Positions 36,538 to 46,176 of a stretch of DNA of 64,000 bases are shown in pieces. The stretch covers positions 62,001 through 126,000 of the forward strand of contig NC_088117.1 of NCBI RefSeq assembly GCF_036370855.1, in the 5' to 3' direction. Source of the stretch: Dromaius novaehollandiae. Lineage: Eukaryota; Chordata; Aves; Casuariiformes; Dromaiidae. Both the position numbers and the translations under genes were made by a program. The notes beneath the pieces are model-generated. The model did no database searches, was not told where the DNA came from, and saw only the letters and a list, made by a program, of their open reading frames with translations. Position 1 is the stretch's first letter; each line of letters opens with the position of its first letter.

Positions 36538-36864
36538 TCAAAGGCTGTCAAGGCATACCATCACTTTCCATAATCTAATGTACAATAGGATCGTAAGTAA
36601 TAGGCATAACATGGTTAAACTTAACACAACTACTCCTGGGTACAACACGTGAGTATGAATCCCTGTTGCAGTTGGTGATCTTCTCAGAGGAGTTTCCCAA
36701 CCATGATGTGCTCCGTCCTGCTTCACCCTTTCCAAGACGTCCTGTATCTCCTCTGTATCATGATGAGTGGCGATTAGAGCTTTTTGTCCATTGTTTTGGA
36801 TGCGCTCTAGCAGCTGACGCAGCTCATCACGTTGCGGTAGTTTCTCCACCAATGTAAGATTCAT
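36538..36864 (-). pseudogene. ERV env transmembrane-subunit tail
   Basis: A 108-codon frame with a heptad-rich helix (LPQRDELRQLLERIQNNGQ), a hydrophobic membrane segment (VLYPGVVVLSLTMLCLLLT) and a short cytoplasmic tail. It lies immediately upstream of the LTR, as expected for the end of env. The surface subunit and fusion peptide are not present. Confidence 0.7.
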
Positions 36865-37027
36865 TCCGATGGGGGTAAGCAGTCAAGCTTGACTCAGTGT
36901 GTAATTAGATTGTAACAATGGATAAGACGTACCAGGAGCTGAAGAACTAAGTTACCAACACAACTATTTGAGTGATTACGTGTCTTTACAGCAATGTCCA
37001 CTATGAATATAAGACTACAAAGGGTTC

Positions 37028-37616
37028 TCATACATACACAGCCTTTCCCAATATATACAAGTACAGTCTAACAGCAAAATTTCCGTCTAACAGGCTGCTC
37101 TTAGCTGGAGTAGAAGTCCCTAAAGGTCTCCCACAGAGAATTTCTGCTGGTGGTAGTCCTACGGGTTGTTGTGGAGCATTTCGTACGTCCCACAGAGCAA
37201 AGTTTAGGGCTTCTGGCCATGTTAGGCCACTGTGTGTGCATACCTTTGCGATTCTTTCGTCGAAAGAATGACAGGACATTAGACCTCTCCTGAAGATTGT
37301 GGGTGGTAGGGAGTAGGGAGGTTTCTCTCTGTTCCTAGGGATTTATATAATTGATTGACTATGTCTGCCATAAATTGAGCGCCCCTGTCTGAATCAATGG
37401 CTTCTGGAACCCCATACCTGCGTATGATTTCTTTCAATAAGGCTTTACTACCCCTCCTGCGTCGTCCTTTCTTGTCGGGAAAGCTTCTACCCAGCCTGAC
37501 AACTGATCTACTATCACTAACAAGCGTTTGCACCCATCGGTGGATGGCATATCCGCGTAATCTATTGGTAGCCTTTGAAAAGGGAAGCAGGCCCACGGTC
37601 GTCCCCCTACCTCCAA
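37028..37616 (-). pseudogene. ERV integrase fragment, frameshifted
   Basis: Integrase core is split between two overlapping frames (LLVIVDQLSGWVEAFPT; then RYGVPEAIDSDRGAQF and TPYHPQSSGEV), followed by a third piece (WPEALNFALWDVRN). The order and motifs are gammaretroviral. At least two frameshifts or stops interrupt it. Confidence 0.85.
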
Positions 37617-37904
37617 GCTTGGTTTGCTGCTCGAGAACTTTTGGCAGGCTGGGCAGCTATTGCTTATTCTTTGTGCGGCCGTGTAAATTCCTGCACTGGC
37701 CCTTACTGTCTGTACCTGCTTAGCTACCGCCGCTGCTCCCTCATGAGCTTTCTCGTGAAACCACCTGCTATAGGAATTACTTCTTCTTCTTTTTTTTTTT
37801 TTTTTTGGTAGAATTGGTTTTCCACTAATTGTCCATATTCCATCATCACTTTGTTTTGCTTCCCACTATTCCTATTATTTCTTCTCTTCCACGGAGCAAG
37901 CCTT

Positions 37905-38420
37905 TCAGTACATGGTTCTGGGGTCTATTACATTTGGCCATTCACTTTGGTTCATCCTTGGAAGTGCCACCACACGGCCTCTCAGAGGTTCATGGGCTGC
38001 AGCCTTTGCAGCGGCGTCAGCTAAAGCATTTCCTTTACTGATTTCTGTAGTGTCTTTAGGATGGGCTGGGCAGTGTATTACAGCAATTTCTTTGGGCCTT
38101 TGGACTGCTTCCAGCCAGTTACATATTTCTTCTCCACTAGCTGTTTTCTTTCCTGATGACATTAAAAAATCCTCGTTCTTTTCAAAAGGCAGATAGAGAG
38201 TTGGTTCTAATAGTTCTGCTCCTTGCACACTCTTTCTTGTGGGAAGCAGTTCGGCCTGTGTTACTCATTCCTGGCTGACTACAGCATACTCAGTTCGTCG
38301 TTGTCCATGCAGGTAGCAGGATGAGCTGTCTACAAATAGAACTAGATGCGGGTTTTGCAAAGGAACATCAGTTAAATCGGTTCTCGGCTTAATGGCAGTG
38401 TGCATTGCGGGGCTGGCCTG
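37905..38420 (-). pseudogene. ERV RNase H fragment
   Basis: N-terminal part has DLTDVPLQNPHLVLFVDSSS, where gammaretroviral RNase H has its first catalytic Asp. The C-terminal part has EIAVIHCPAHPKD and GNALADAAAK. A break near 38,250 separates them. Sequence upstream of about 38,420 on this strand no longer resembles pol, marking the truncation point. Confidence 0.82.
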
Positions 38421-40093
38421 GGAGGTTGCGGGTAGCGGTGCAGGGGCCGTTGCCCTGCAGCACCCATCCAGGGAGCCAGGGCGGCTCTCCTTAAAAGGCT
38501 GAGCTGGGTGTGCTGGAGGAGCCCACGTCCTGCACAGCTCTGCCCATTTTAGCTTGAGGCTTGCTTTTGCTCCTCGGTTTATGGTGGGGCAGTAGTGCAG
38601 CGCTGAAGTCTGAAAAGCACGGGCATTGGGATGTGCGAGGCGTTGCAAGTGGCCCTTCCTCTGGCCACACTGTCGGTGGCCTCGTGGCAGGAGTGCCTGT
38701 GTTAAAGCCTCTGCTTTAGAAGTGGTGGCATCGGGGGCGTTTCTTGATCAGCCGCTGAGGAGGTGGGAGTTTCCCCCGCCTCTCCAGGAGCCTGTGGCAG
38801 AATTAGGCTTTGGCTTCTGTGCTTCTGGAGGCCTCCTGCAGTGGCGTAACCCTGAGCTCCTTCCTCCCCTTGCCTCTCGTTGTGCTGAGGAGCCACCGCA
38901 ACCACCTCTGCCTGCCAGCTCACACCCAGCGCGGGAAGGATTCCCTTGGTTTGGGCGGGTTGTGCTTTGAGACCCAGTGCCTGAACATCTTCCTGTGAGA
39001 AGGGCTGCTCTCGGGAGTCGTCGTGTGTTCCTAGTGCTTAGCTGGCTGAGCCTTGTGAGAGGAGGCTGCCGCTTGAATGCCTGTCCCGTAGCGCAGCGTG
39101 CCGAGCAAATCCTGCAGCACTTGATGAACATGCAGGGAAGGTGGAGGAGGAGCTGGTTCTTCCGATCCCAGAGGCAAAGGGTTGCTGGGCCACCTGAGAA
39201 ACATCCTCAGATCTCACCGCTTGCCTTTCCTGTCCTACGCCCTTCCCTCACCAGGTTTCTCGGGGCTCTGTGAGCTTCCCCAGGGACACTGCAGGTGCTG
39301 GGGCTGCACCTTCCTGCCACCGCCTTCCTGTTGGATCCTACAAGGGCCTTTACTCCTTTCCCTCTCCTGCAAGCTGGCAATAGGGGTGACCAATGTTTTC
39401 AGAGGCAGCAACTCTTTGCCTACGTTCCTCTGGAAAGGTAAGAGTCCACTTGGACCCCCTTGAAAGAGAGCACAGAGGATCCTGGGCGCTCCTCCAAATA
39501 GGACTGTATTCCCTTTTCTGCCTTACCTCTAGTATTCATGGCTTGAGTGTTTGGGAGCAGAGCAATGCCATTTCTGTGGGTCTTTTGGTTACCTTTTGTG
39601 CCATTTCTAAGGCCAGTACTGTTCTTCCTATCACAGTGCTTTTTACCCTTTCCCTGCCAGCCCCCTCTCACTTCTCTCTACTTGGAGATGTTCAGCTTCT
39701 GCGCACAGAAGACCATTGCGCTAAGCCCCAGCAGCCTCTCGTCTCACTTTAGCACTCCTCTAACTCATTGCTCAGAGCTGCACGGCCATCCTTCGCAGCA
39801 CCTCCTTCCCCTCTCGGTCACCAAATCCACCGGGATTCACTGGAGCACTCCCAGTGACTTCACTTGTGCTCCCAGGCTCATCTGCGCTCCCCCATTCCGA
39901 TGAATGAGACCTTAAGGACAGCCCGAGCTGGGAAACTACAGTGATGAGGGGACCGAGGGCATCCCTTGATGCAGGGCAACTCTCTGACAGCTCCTCTCCC
40001 TCATCCAACCCTGCCGTAAGCGCTGTGCATTACACCCAGACACAAAGGACCAAAACAGCCAAGGACTCGCACCATTTTAGCCCAAGAGGGTTT
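38421..40093. other. Unassigned stretch between ERV fragment and membrane-protein gene
   Basis: About 1.7 kb of moderately GC-rich DNA. Several open frames exist on both strands but none has a domain, repeat or splice partner I can support. Confidence 0.5.
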
Positions 40094-40247
40094 TTATTCT
40101 CTTTGGAATAGGCGCAGGTTTTTTATTCTGCTTAGAATAGGAAGCCGAGTGGAGCTGCTGCTGGCATTTTCATTTTCTGTGGTAAGCTCTTCCTTTTCTC
40201 TTTCGCTCCCTGGTTTTGCTCTGCCTTCCTCCATACTGGGCTCCTGT
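40094..40247 (-). CDS. Membrane-protein exon 12, cytoplasmic tail and stop
   Basis: Acceptor CTGCCTCCGGCAG with a CTAAC branch-like motif upstream. It encodes an acidic, Glu-rich tail (EEGRAKPGSEREKEELTTEN, then SSSSTRLPILSRIKNLRLF). TAA at 40096-40094 lies inside an AATAAA hexamer, and another AATAAA lies about 20 nt upstream. Confidence 0.75.
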
Positions 40248-43200
40248 CTGCCGGAGGCAGCGGCAGGGTTAGCTGGTACCGCTTCTCTGCAACAACGAGA
40301 ATGGCTTTCAGGAAAGAGCCCTCGCTGCCAGGAAGGAAGAGTCTGCTTAAGAAAGCTAACAGCAGACGTCTCAACAGAGCACTCTCAACAGCTCACCAGG
40401 CACTCCACCACACTATCACTACACACGCTAAGAGCAGCCATGGACTAAAGAACAACTCACCGTTTTCTCTTCCTCAGCCGGAAAGTGACGATACACATCA
40501 GCACGACAGCAAACAGTGCGGAACCCAAGACTGCAGCGCTCAGGACCAAACGCTGCTTTTGTTGGCCTTTATGAGCTGCAGCCTCGGCATTCTTGTCACC
40601 AGCAAGGCCTGGAGGAAAGGAGACAATCCCATACATCCCTGGCTTCTGCAGGACTGATAATCTCACTGCGTGTTTGGGACTCCCAGGCAATTTTACATGC
40701 CGTGGTGTTACTATGGCTGATTCTGGTCTCTTGGCACCGGCGGACAAGAAAGCTCACTGACACTTCTCAGGGGCAAGAGCCCACCGGCCAGTGAAAGCCT
40801 GAACCAGCGCTGCCCCTACCTGTGCCCCTGGGCTTCAGGGAGGGCATGTGTGCTGGGCGCCTTGGATTCCCCAGGAGGGCAATAAAAGAGGAAAAAAGAG
40901 AAAATACTAATAGAAGAATCAAAAGGAAAGGAAGACAGACTACTTACCCCTGAGATCTCCCTGAGGCTCGAGCAGAGGCTCCAGCCCCTGAGAAGCTGCA
41001 GAAGCTTCAGTGACTTGAGGGACATCTGTAATTACACACGGAGGAGAAAAGGGTAGAATACCTGGGGCAATACACGTGTTTGTAAAGGAACTCCAGTGCA
41101 CTGAAAGGGATGTTGCCATGCCCTGGGTAGGTCTAGATTCGCACAGCGGCCGAGGGGCCTGCCTGACCTTTGGCTAGGCACACGGCGCCTCTCACAGTAA
41201 ACCAAGAGTCACGCCTCACCTCTGGGATTCCCCAGAGACTAATTGCAAGCATCTCCACACACCAGAGACAAAGGTCATCTTCAGAAAGCCGCTCCCGCCT
41301 TGCTTTAGGACACTTCCCACACTCTAGCACCTTAACATTAACAAACGCGGCGAAGAACACGCTTGTAGAAGAGACCCTCAACAAGCTCTGCGGCTTGCCA
41401 ATGCCTGCAAGGTGTGACGTGGTGCGTCACTGCGGCGAGGCTCTGATCCATCCCTTTCTCCTGCGTAAGCCACAGCTTATCCATAGCTGTTTCTAAAACC
41501 TCACGTTTACAATGATCTCCCTTAACACAGAGTGAAATCTACCCACCAGCTGCTCTCTGCAACTTCTTCAAGATGTCCTGAAGGAGTTTAGCATATTTGT
41601 CAGAGGACTTTCCTCTCTGGGCCTTGTACTTCCTCTGCCGAGGACCTAAACAGAAAGTATTAAGTTAAATTGCACATGAACAACATCCGCACAAGTAAAT
41701 GCTGCTTCTTTCAAATAACCCAAAAGAGTAGGCAAAGAGTCACGACTCACCTGTACGACTCCCCACAGACACTGCCTGGCCATCCAGACGAGAGGCTGCA
41801 TAGCCATCTCCTGCGGCCACATCTGCAACCAAAGAGACGAGCAGAGCTCTCGTTACCTATTTCCATATGCTGCTTCAGATTTGAATGGCAGCGAATGAGC
41901 ATGGAATGTCTCATTACAGCAAGGCACTCGTCTTGCCCTTCCGCTCCTGAGTCTTTGGCAAACACTTATCGGGTGCCTGCACAGGCACCACGTGGCTACA
42001 AATCCAAGCATGCTGGGAAAGGATGCCCTGGAGTTCACCTGAGCTCTAAGCTCAACCCCAACAAGCCTGCTGGCTTTGCTGTAGGCACTGGAAAAGCACA
42101 AGGCTGGAGCAGCCAGGCAAAGCACCCACCGCAGATCTCTGAAGCCCTCCCAAAGCCCGCTCTGCTCTTTTGCAGGCATGAGCCTCGGCCAAGGACTGAA
42201 GCTACACGGCCCACAAACACAACTCTGAAACCACAGGCTCCTCCCAGGAAGGGAATACATCTCCACCACTTACTCCTGGCATGCTCCTGAGGCTCAGAAG
42301 TGGGATCCAGCTGAGAAGCTGGAAGGCCCCTGCCTGCAGGAAGGCCTGTAAGCAAACACAGACAAGACAAGTTTTCATTATGTGCTGCAACATACTTCCA
42401 CAGAAGTGCTTGAACCACCTGCAGAGGAAGTAGGAAGTACAAGTTCACAGGAACAAAATAGTACATAGGAAGTTCTTATTCTTCCAGGGACATAAAAATT
42501 GATTACATACCCCTGGGAAGACCTGCAGGCTCAAGAACGGGATGCAGCTGAGAAACTGGAGAACCCTCAACTACAGCCACATCTGTAACCAAACACAGAT
42601 GGGAGCAGTTCTCATCATGTATTTCCATAGACAACTTCGGATTTGAAGGGTGGTGAATGACGGGGAACATATAATTACACCATACTTCTGCTCATGTGCA
42701 CCTTGCAAACGCTTAGCGGGTGTCTGCAGTGGCATCGTATGGCCATAAATCTAAGCAGGCACAGAGCTGCTGCGGGAAAGCACACCCCGGAGTTCACACA
42801 AGCTGTAAACTCAACCCCAGCAAGCCCGCTGGCTTTGCAGCAGGCTTTGGAAGCAGCACAAAGACCCTGCAAGGCAAAGCACCCCGGGACACATCTCTCA
42901 AGGCCTCCCGAGTCCCACTCTGCTCTTCTGTGCCTCTGAGCATCAGCCAACGACTTATTCAGTTACACTCACCACCAGGAAAAGCTGGAAACGTAAAAGC
43001 TTCTTCTACAAAGCAAATACATATTCAGTACTTACCCTGGGGATCGTCCCGAGGGTCAGGAAGAGGAAACAGCCAAAATGCTGGATCACCAAAGCCTACA
43101 GGCAGAGCAGAAACCCAACACAGAGGTGGCAAGTTTTCCTTAGAAGCTGCTACCAACTTCTTCACAAAGCAGTTGTAATGAATGGAAGGGGGGTCACGTC

Positions 43201-44253
43201 ATCACATAGGACATATATGTAGGTCAGTAGTCCCAAAGCTGTGGATGGGCAGAGAGGACCTTTTGCCTGGCAGCTCTCAAAGGAAAGAAATGCTCACAAC
43301 TTACCCCTGGGACTCCCCTGCGGCTGTAAAGCCCTTGGACCCCAGAGGAAGTATGAAGCACAATTTCATGGGAGCAAAATAGCACAAGGAAAGTTCTTGT
43401 TCTTTCAGGGAAGTAAAAACTGACTACGTACCCCTGGGAAGACCTGGAGGCTCGGCAACGGGATGCAGCTGAGAAGCTGGATAATCCTCAACTTCAGCCA
43501 CATCTGTAAGCAACCACCGATGGGAGCAGTTCTCATCATGTATTGCCACAGGCAGCCCCCAAGCACCCCCAAGACAAACAAACACGCGGCCCCTCGGCCC
43601 CTTCTTCCGCGGAGCTCTCTAAGCTCCACCAAGGAAGCCAGCGCTCTGCAAAGGGGCAACCCTCAGCGCCGGAGGACACGAAGCAGCATTCGCACTGCGG
43701 GGGCACGAGAGCTCCCCGGCCAGCGCCAGGCCAAAGCGGCGCCAGGAAAGGCACGCTTCTGCTCTTGCCAGGGAAGCTCAGGTCCCCCGAGGACTCACCT
43801 CCAGCCTGTCCGCGAGGCTCGGCGCCGGCGTCCGGCCACGCAGCTGGATCGCCATCGCCGCCGGGCACCGCTGCAACCGCCCGCGGGGACAACAGCTCCC
43901 GTCAGCCAGCGCCAGGCGCCGCTCCAGGCACAGCTCTCGCCCCCGGCCCCCGCCGCCCCCCAGCGCACCCCCCTCCCCGCGGCCCCACGAGCCTCGCCCA
44001 GCCGCTCCCGGCCCCCGACGCCGCCTCCCGCCGCCCCGGCCGCTCGCCAGCCGGCCCCGCCGCCCCCAGCCTGCCGCGCCGCCTCCGCCTCCGCCTCCGC
44101 CTCCGCCTCCGGCGCCGCCCGCCCGCCCGCCCTACCTGGGCCCGGCGCTGCCCGCGGAGCAGCCCGGCTGTCCCGGGCACGCAGCGCCGCCAGGAGCCCG
44201 AGCAGCAGCAGCAGGCGCCGCCCGGCGCCGGACGCCCCCCGCGCTCGCACCAT
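40094..44253 (-). CDS. Unrecognised single-pass type I membrane protein with repeated 24-residue exons
   Basis: Twelve minus-strand exons: 44253-44136, 43870-43799, 43503-43432, 43095-43036, 43005-42973, 42582-42511, 42345-42274, 41822-41751, 41645-41547, 41025-40948, 40608-40461 and 40247-40094. They sum to exactly 1050 nt: 349 residues plus TAA. The protein has a signal peptide (RRLLLLLGLLAALRA), an ectodomain of tandem units with the pattern DVA.VEG.P.SQL.P..EP.GLPRG, a helical segment (SSDKYAKLLQDILKKLQ), a membrane helix (LVLSAAVLGSALFAVVLMCI) followed by RLRKRKR, and an acidic tail of about 50 residues. All internal ectodomain exons are phase 1-1, the usual phase for shuffled extracellular modules. 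The ATG lies in a CpG island. I do not recognise the family. The ectodomain has no Cys and no N-glycosylation motif that stands out, so it may be an extended Pro-rich stalk. Topology is inferred from motifs; exon joins are read directly. Confidence 0.78.
40461..40608 (-). CDS. Membrane-protein exon 11, transmembrane helix
   Basis: 148 nt, phase 1 in, 2 out. About 23 hydrophobic residues (LVLSAAVLGSALFAVVLMCI and flanks) followed by a basic stop-transfer RLRKRKR. Acceptor TTTCCTCCAG, donor CG/GTGAGT. Confidence 0.85.
40948..41025 (-). CDS. Membrane-protein exon 10, repeat-like unit
   Basis: Phase 1-1, 78 nt: DVPQVTEASAASQGLEPLLE. A longer relative of the 72-nt unit. Acceptor AATTACAG, donor AGGG/GTAAGT. 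Confidence 0.78.
41547..41645 (-). CDS. Membrane-protein exon 9, helical segment
   Basis: Phase 1-1, 99 nt. Basic start (GPRQRKYKAQRGK) followed by an amphipathic helix SSDKYAKLLQDILKKLQRAA. It is unlike the Pro-rich units around it and might drive self-association; that is inference. Confidence 0.78.
41751..41822 (-). CDS. Membrane-protein exon 8, 72-nt unit
   Basis: Phase 1-1, 72 nt: VAAGDGYAASRLDGQAVSVG. Acceptor GGTTGCAG, donor ACAG/GTGAGT. The most diverged of the repeat exons. Confidence 0.75.
42274..42345 (-). CDS. Membrane-protein exon 7, 72-nt unit
   Basis: Phase 1-1, 72 nt: LPAGRGLPASQLDPTSEPQE. Acceptor GCTTACAG, donor AGGA/GTAAGT. Confidence 0.78.
42511..42582 (-). CDS. Membrane-protein exon 6, 72-nt unit
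   Basis: Phase 1-1, 72 nt: DVAVVEGSPVSQLHPVLEPA. Acceptor GGTTACAG, donor AGGG/GTATGT. Flanking intron sequence is also duplicated from around exon 3. Confidence 0.8.
42973..43005 (-). CDS. Membrane-protein exon 5, 33-nt microexon
   Basis: Phase 1-1, 33 nt: EEAFTFPAFPG. Acceptor TTTGTAG, donor GGTG/GTGAGT. The intron before it is only about 30 nt, so exons 4 and 5 may be alternative rather than joined; confidence is lower for this reason. Confidence 0.5.
43036..43095 (-). CDS. Membrane-protein exon 4
   Basis: Phase 1-1, 60 nt: FGDPAFWLFPLPDPRDDPQ. Acceptor CCTGTAG, donor CAGG/GTAAGT. Confidence 0.7.
43432..43503 (-). CDS. Membrane-protein exon 3, 72-nt unit
   Basis: Phase 1-1, 72 nt: DVAEVEDYPASQLHPVAEPP. 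Acceptor GCTTACAG, donor AGGG/GTACGT. Close duplicate of exon 6. Confidence 0.8.
43799..43870 (-). CDS. Membrane-protein exon 2, 72-nt unit
   Basis: Phase 1-1, 72 nt: VPGGDGDPAAWPDAGAEPRG. Acceptor GGTTGCAG, donor GGAG/GTGAGT. Its GDPA.W core recurs in the 60-nt exon 4. Confidence 0.72.
44136..44253 (-). CDS. Membrane-protein exon 1, signal peptide
   Basis: ATG at 44253. 39 codons: basic n-region (MVRARGASGAGRR), hydrophobic core LLLLLGLLAAL, then a polar Ala/Pro/Arg stretch where cleavage is expected. Donor CCCAG/GTAGGG leaves phase 1. It sits in a very GC-rich CpG island. Confidence 0.78.
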
Positions 44254-44479
44254 GCTGCCCGGCGCCAGCAGCCGCCCCCCGCCGGCGCCCTCGAGCAACG
44301 CGCGCGCGGAGCGGCGTCTGCGGGGCGCGGCGCGGCACAGCCCCGCGCAAAACCCCGCCCTGCAGCACCCCGCCCTGCACCGCCCCGCAGCACGACGCAG
44401 CGCAGAGCCCCGCACTGCACCGCAGCGCAGCGCAGCGCAGCGCAGCACAGCGCAACACCGCGCAGCACGACGCAGCGCA

Positions 44480-44551
44480 GCGCAGCGCGGGGCCCCTCTG
44501 TGAGCTCAGGGCGCGGCGCGGCGCAGCGCGGGGCCCCTCTGTGAGCTCAGG
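44480..44551 (+). repeat. 41-bp tandem duplication in the CpG island
   Basis: The block starting gcgcagcgcggggcccctct and ending in ctgtgagctcaggg is present at 44,480 and again at 44,521, almost identical. It lies about 230-300 bp upstream of the membrane-protein start codon. Confidence 0.85.
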
Positions 44552-44950
44552 GGCGCCCTCCGCGCGGGAGGCGCAGGGGGCCGCGCACCCCCGCCGCGGC
44601 CCGCGCTCCCTCCGCGCGCCGGCGCCGGCGCCGCCCTGTGCGGGCAGCCCGGGCATGCTGGCGGCCGGGGGTGCTGCTGCCGCCCTCGAGGAGCCCCTCG
44701 GGGGCAGCCCGGCTCTCTGCCCACACGCTCGCGCCCCTGCGCTCGCCTCGCTGCTCGGCAGCTCCGCGCCAGCGCCTGCTCCGGCCTCGCTCGCTGCTCT
44801 CCTTCGCGCCCCGCTGCCGCCGCTCTGCCCCAGCGCCGGCGCCAGCTCTGCGCTTCTGGAGCTGGCCCGGGGGCAGCTGCTGACAGGCGGGGGGGCTCCA
44901 GGGCCAAGCCTGTGCCCCAGCTCTCCTCCCCCGCCCCGCTGGGACTCTGC

Positions 44951-45279
44951 CTGCTAAAGCCCTAAAGAAACACTACATCAAAATGCTGTATTTCTCCGTA
45001 CGTGTTGCCAGTTTGGCAAAAGAATTGGAGGTGCATCTATCCCTAACTGAACTGTCCTCCATAAAACACAAAAAATCACTCCCACAGGTCAAAAAGCCCC
45101 ACGCCCGGGTGAAGACCCCTCCCCGAGCATGTGTAGTAGTAAATTGGTGTGTAAGCAGTAGTATAATTGTCTGTACATTACTCTCCAATCAGTGTAAAAG
45201 GGAAAGTTGCAAACCTTGCAATGTGTTTGTAAAAATGCTACTTGAAAAGGCGGGGGAGTGTGCTTGATTTGTGGGAAAC
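44951..45279 (+). repeat. Relic LTR fragment next to the 5' LTR
   Basis: Two blocks (44,951-45,045 and 45,187-45,279) match parts of the adjacent 5' LTR (about 45,388-45,490 and 45,950-46,041) at clear but reduced identity. The second block stops exactly where the intact LTR begins. It is the remnant of an earlier related LTR, or of a recombination or nested insertion. Confidence 0.75.
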
Positions 45280-46152
45280 TGTTACAAGACAACCCTGGGA
45301 AGCTCAGAAAGAATGTTCAAACTAGGTAGTTTAGGATAACTTCTATTTTCTGAAAAGAAGCATTCTTTAATCAAGGGCATCCTAGAACTGCTAAAGCCCT
45401 AAAAGAAACATTAAATCAAAATGTTTTATTTCTAGGTACATATTGCCAATTTGGCAAAAGAACTGGCGGTGCACGTATCCCTAACTGAAGACCTTGGGAC
45501 CTGGACTGTCAATTATTGAACTCAAGCTGTCTAGAGGTAGCCGCTTCGCACAACTTGTATAAAACTTGCTTAGCATGACTAGCTGAATTTGCTGGAGCCT
45601 TAGGCCGCACTCCTAGTCCAGTGAGAAAGGGCCCCGGAGCTGGTGGAGGCTGGAAAAATGAGGGAGTTACAAGCAGGTTGCATTCCTGCGCTTCACACTC
45701 CGAAAGGGAGGATGTCAAGGCTTTGAAATAAGGCCTGCTTGGGCGCCAGGAGCCTGGGAGACAAAGCCTCCTCTCACTGCGGGAGCAGTGTTCATTAGGA
45801 GGTCTGGACTATCTCCTCCTCGTCAGGACCTTGGGAGATAACACCTGCTGTCCCTGCTGGGGCAGTGTCAGTTGCTGGAATGACCATCTCCTCCTCAGGA
45901 CCTTGAGAGACAGGGGTGGGACCCGGGCAATGAAGAAATCCCTGACCAACCAGTGCAAAAGGGAAAGTTGCAAACCTGGCAATGTGTTTGTCTTGATGCT
46001 ACTTGAAAAGCTGGAGGCGGGTGCTTGATTTGTGGGAAACCACCGAGCACCCAGGCTTGCGCAGCTCTGAGCTAAATAAGCCAATGTCTCTGCTGAGTGT
46101 GTAATTATTGGCTTATTGCACACCGGGCAACGAATCCGCTTTTTGGACAACA
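45280..46152 (+). repeat. 5' LTR of the gammaretrovirus-like provirus
   Basis: TG...CA bounded. TATA-like box at 45,556 (tgtataaaac). Contains a block (about 45,350-45,515) that is absent from the 3' LTR. The last 100 bp, from aaccaccgagcaccc to ggacaaca, are nearly the same in both LTRs. Confidence 0.9.
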
Positions 46153-46158
46153 GTTTTC

Positions 46159-46176
46159 TGGTGACCCAGATGGGAC
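46159..46176 (+). promoter_or_regulatory. Candidate primer-binding site
   Basis: TGGTGACCC starts 7 bp after the LTR end. The first nine bases fit a tRNA 3' end (CCA), as in Trp-type primers, but the following bases differ from the Trp primer I know. The tRNA identity is therefore open. Confidence 0.55.

Larger units (their letters stand above)
35990..38420 (-). mobile_element. Gammaretrovirus-like ERV fragment, minus strand
   Basis: Minus-strand order: RNase H (38.42-37.9 kb), integrase (37.6-37.0 kb), env transmembrane tail (36.86-36.54 kb), purine-rich tract, then one LTR starting TGTTAAAG at 36,484 and ending near 35,990. Gag, protease, most of the reverse transcriptase, most of env and the 5' LTR are absent. 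The LTR shares blocks with the plus-strand provirus at 45.3 kb (CTGTCTAGAGGTA, CTTGCTTAGCATGA, GAAGCCTTAGGC), so both belong to one family or close relatives. Frameshifts and stops make it inactive. Confidence 0.85.
43790..44950. promoter_or_regulatory. CpG island, promoter of the membrane-protein gene
   Basis: Very high G+C with dense CpG. It contains a (CCGCCT)n tract at about 44,080-44,111 and CGCAG-type short repeats at 44,390-44,490. It covers the start codon at 44,253 and extends about 700 bp upstream, ending where a retroviral LTR relic begins. No TATA box is evident. It might also fire toward the plus strand, but no plus-strand gene is seen. Confidence 0.85.

Noticed and set aside
38626..39903. 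Several frames over 100 codons between the ERV fragment and the membrane-protein gene
   Set aside because: No conserved motif, repeat or splice evidence on either strand.
43463..44656. Long open frames (217-346 codons) on both strands of the CpG island
   Set aside because: They reflect extreme G+C with few stop codons. Their products are Ala/Pro/Arg low-complexity and do not fit splice structure, except for the signal-peptide exon at 44,136-44,253.
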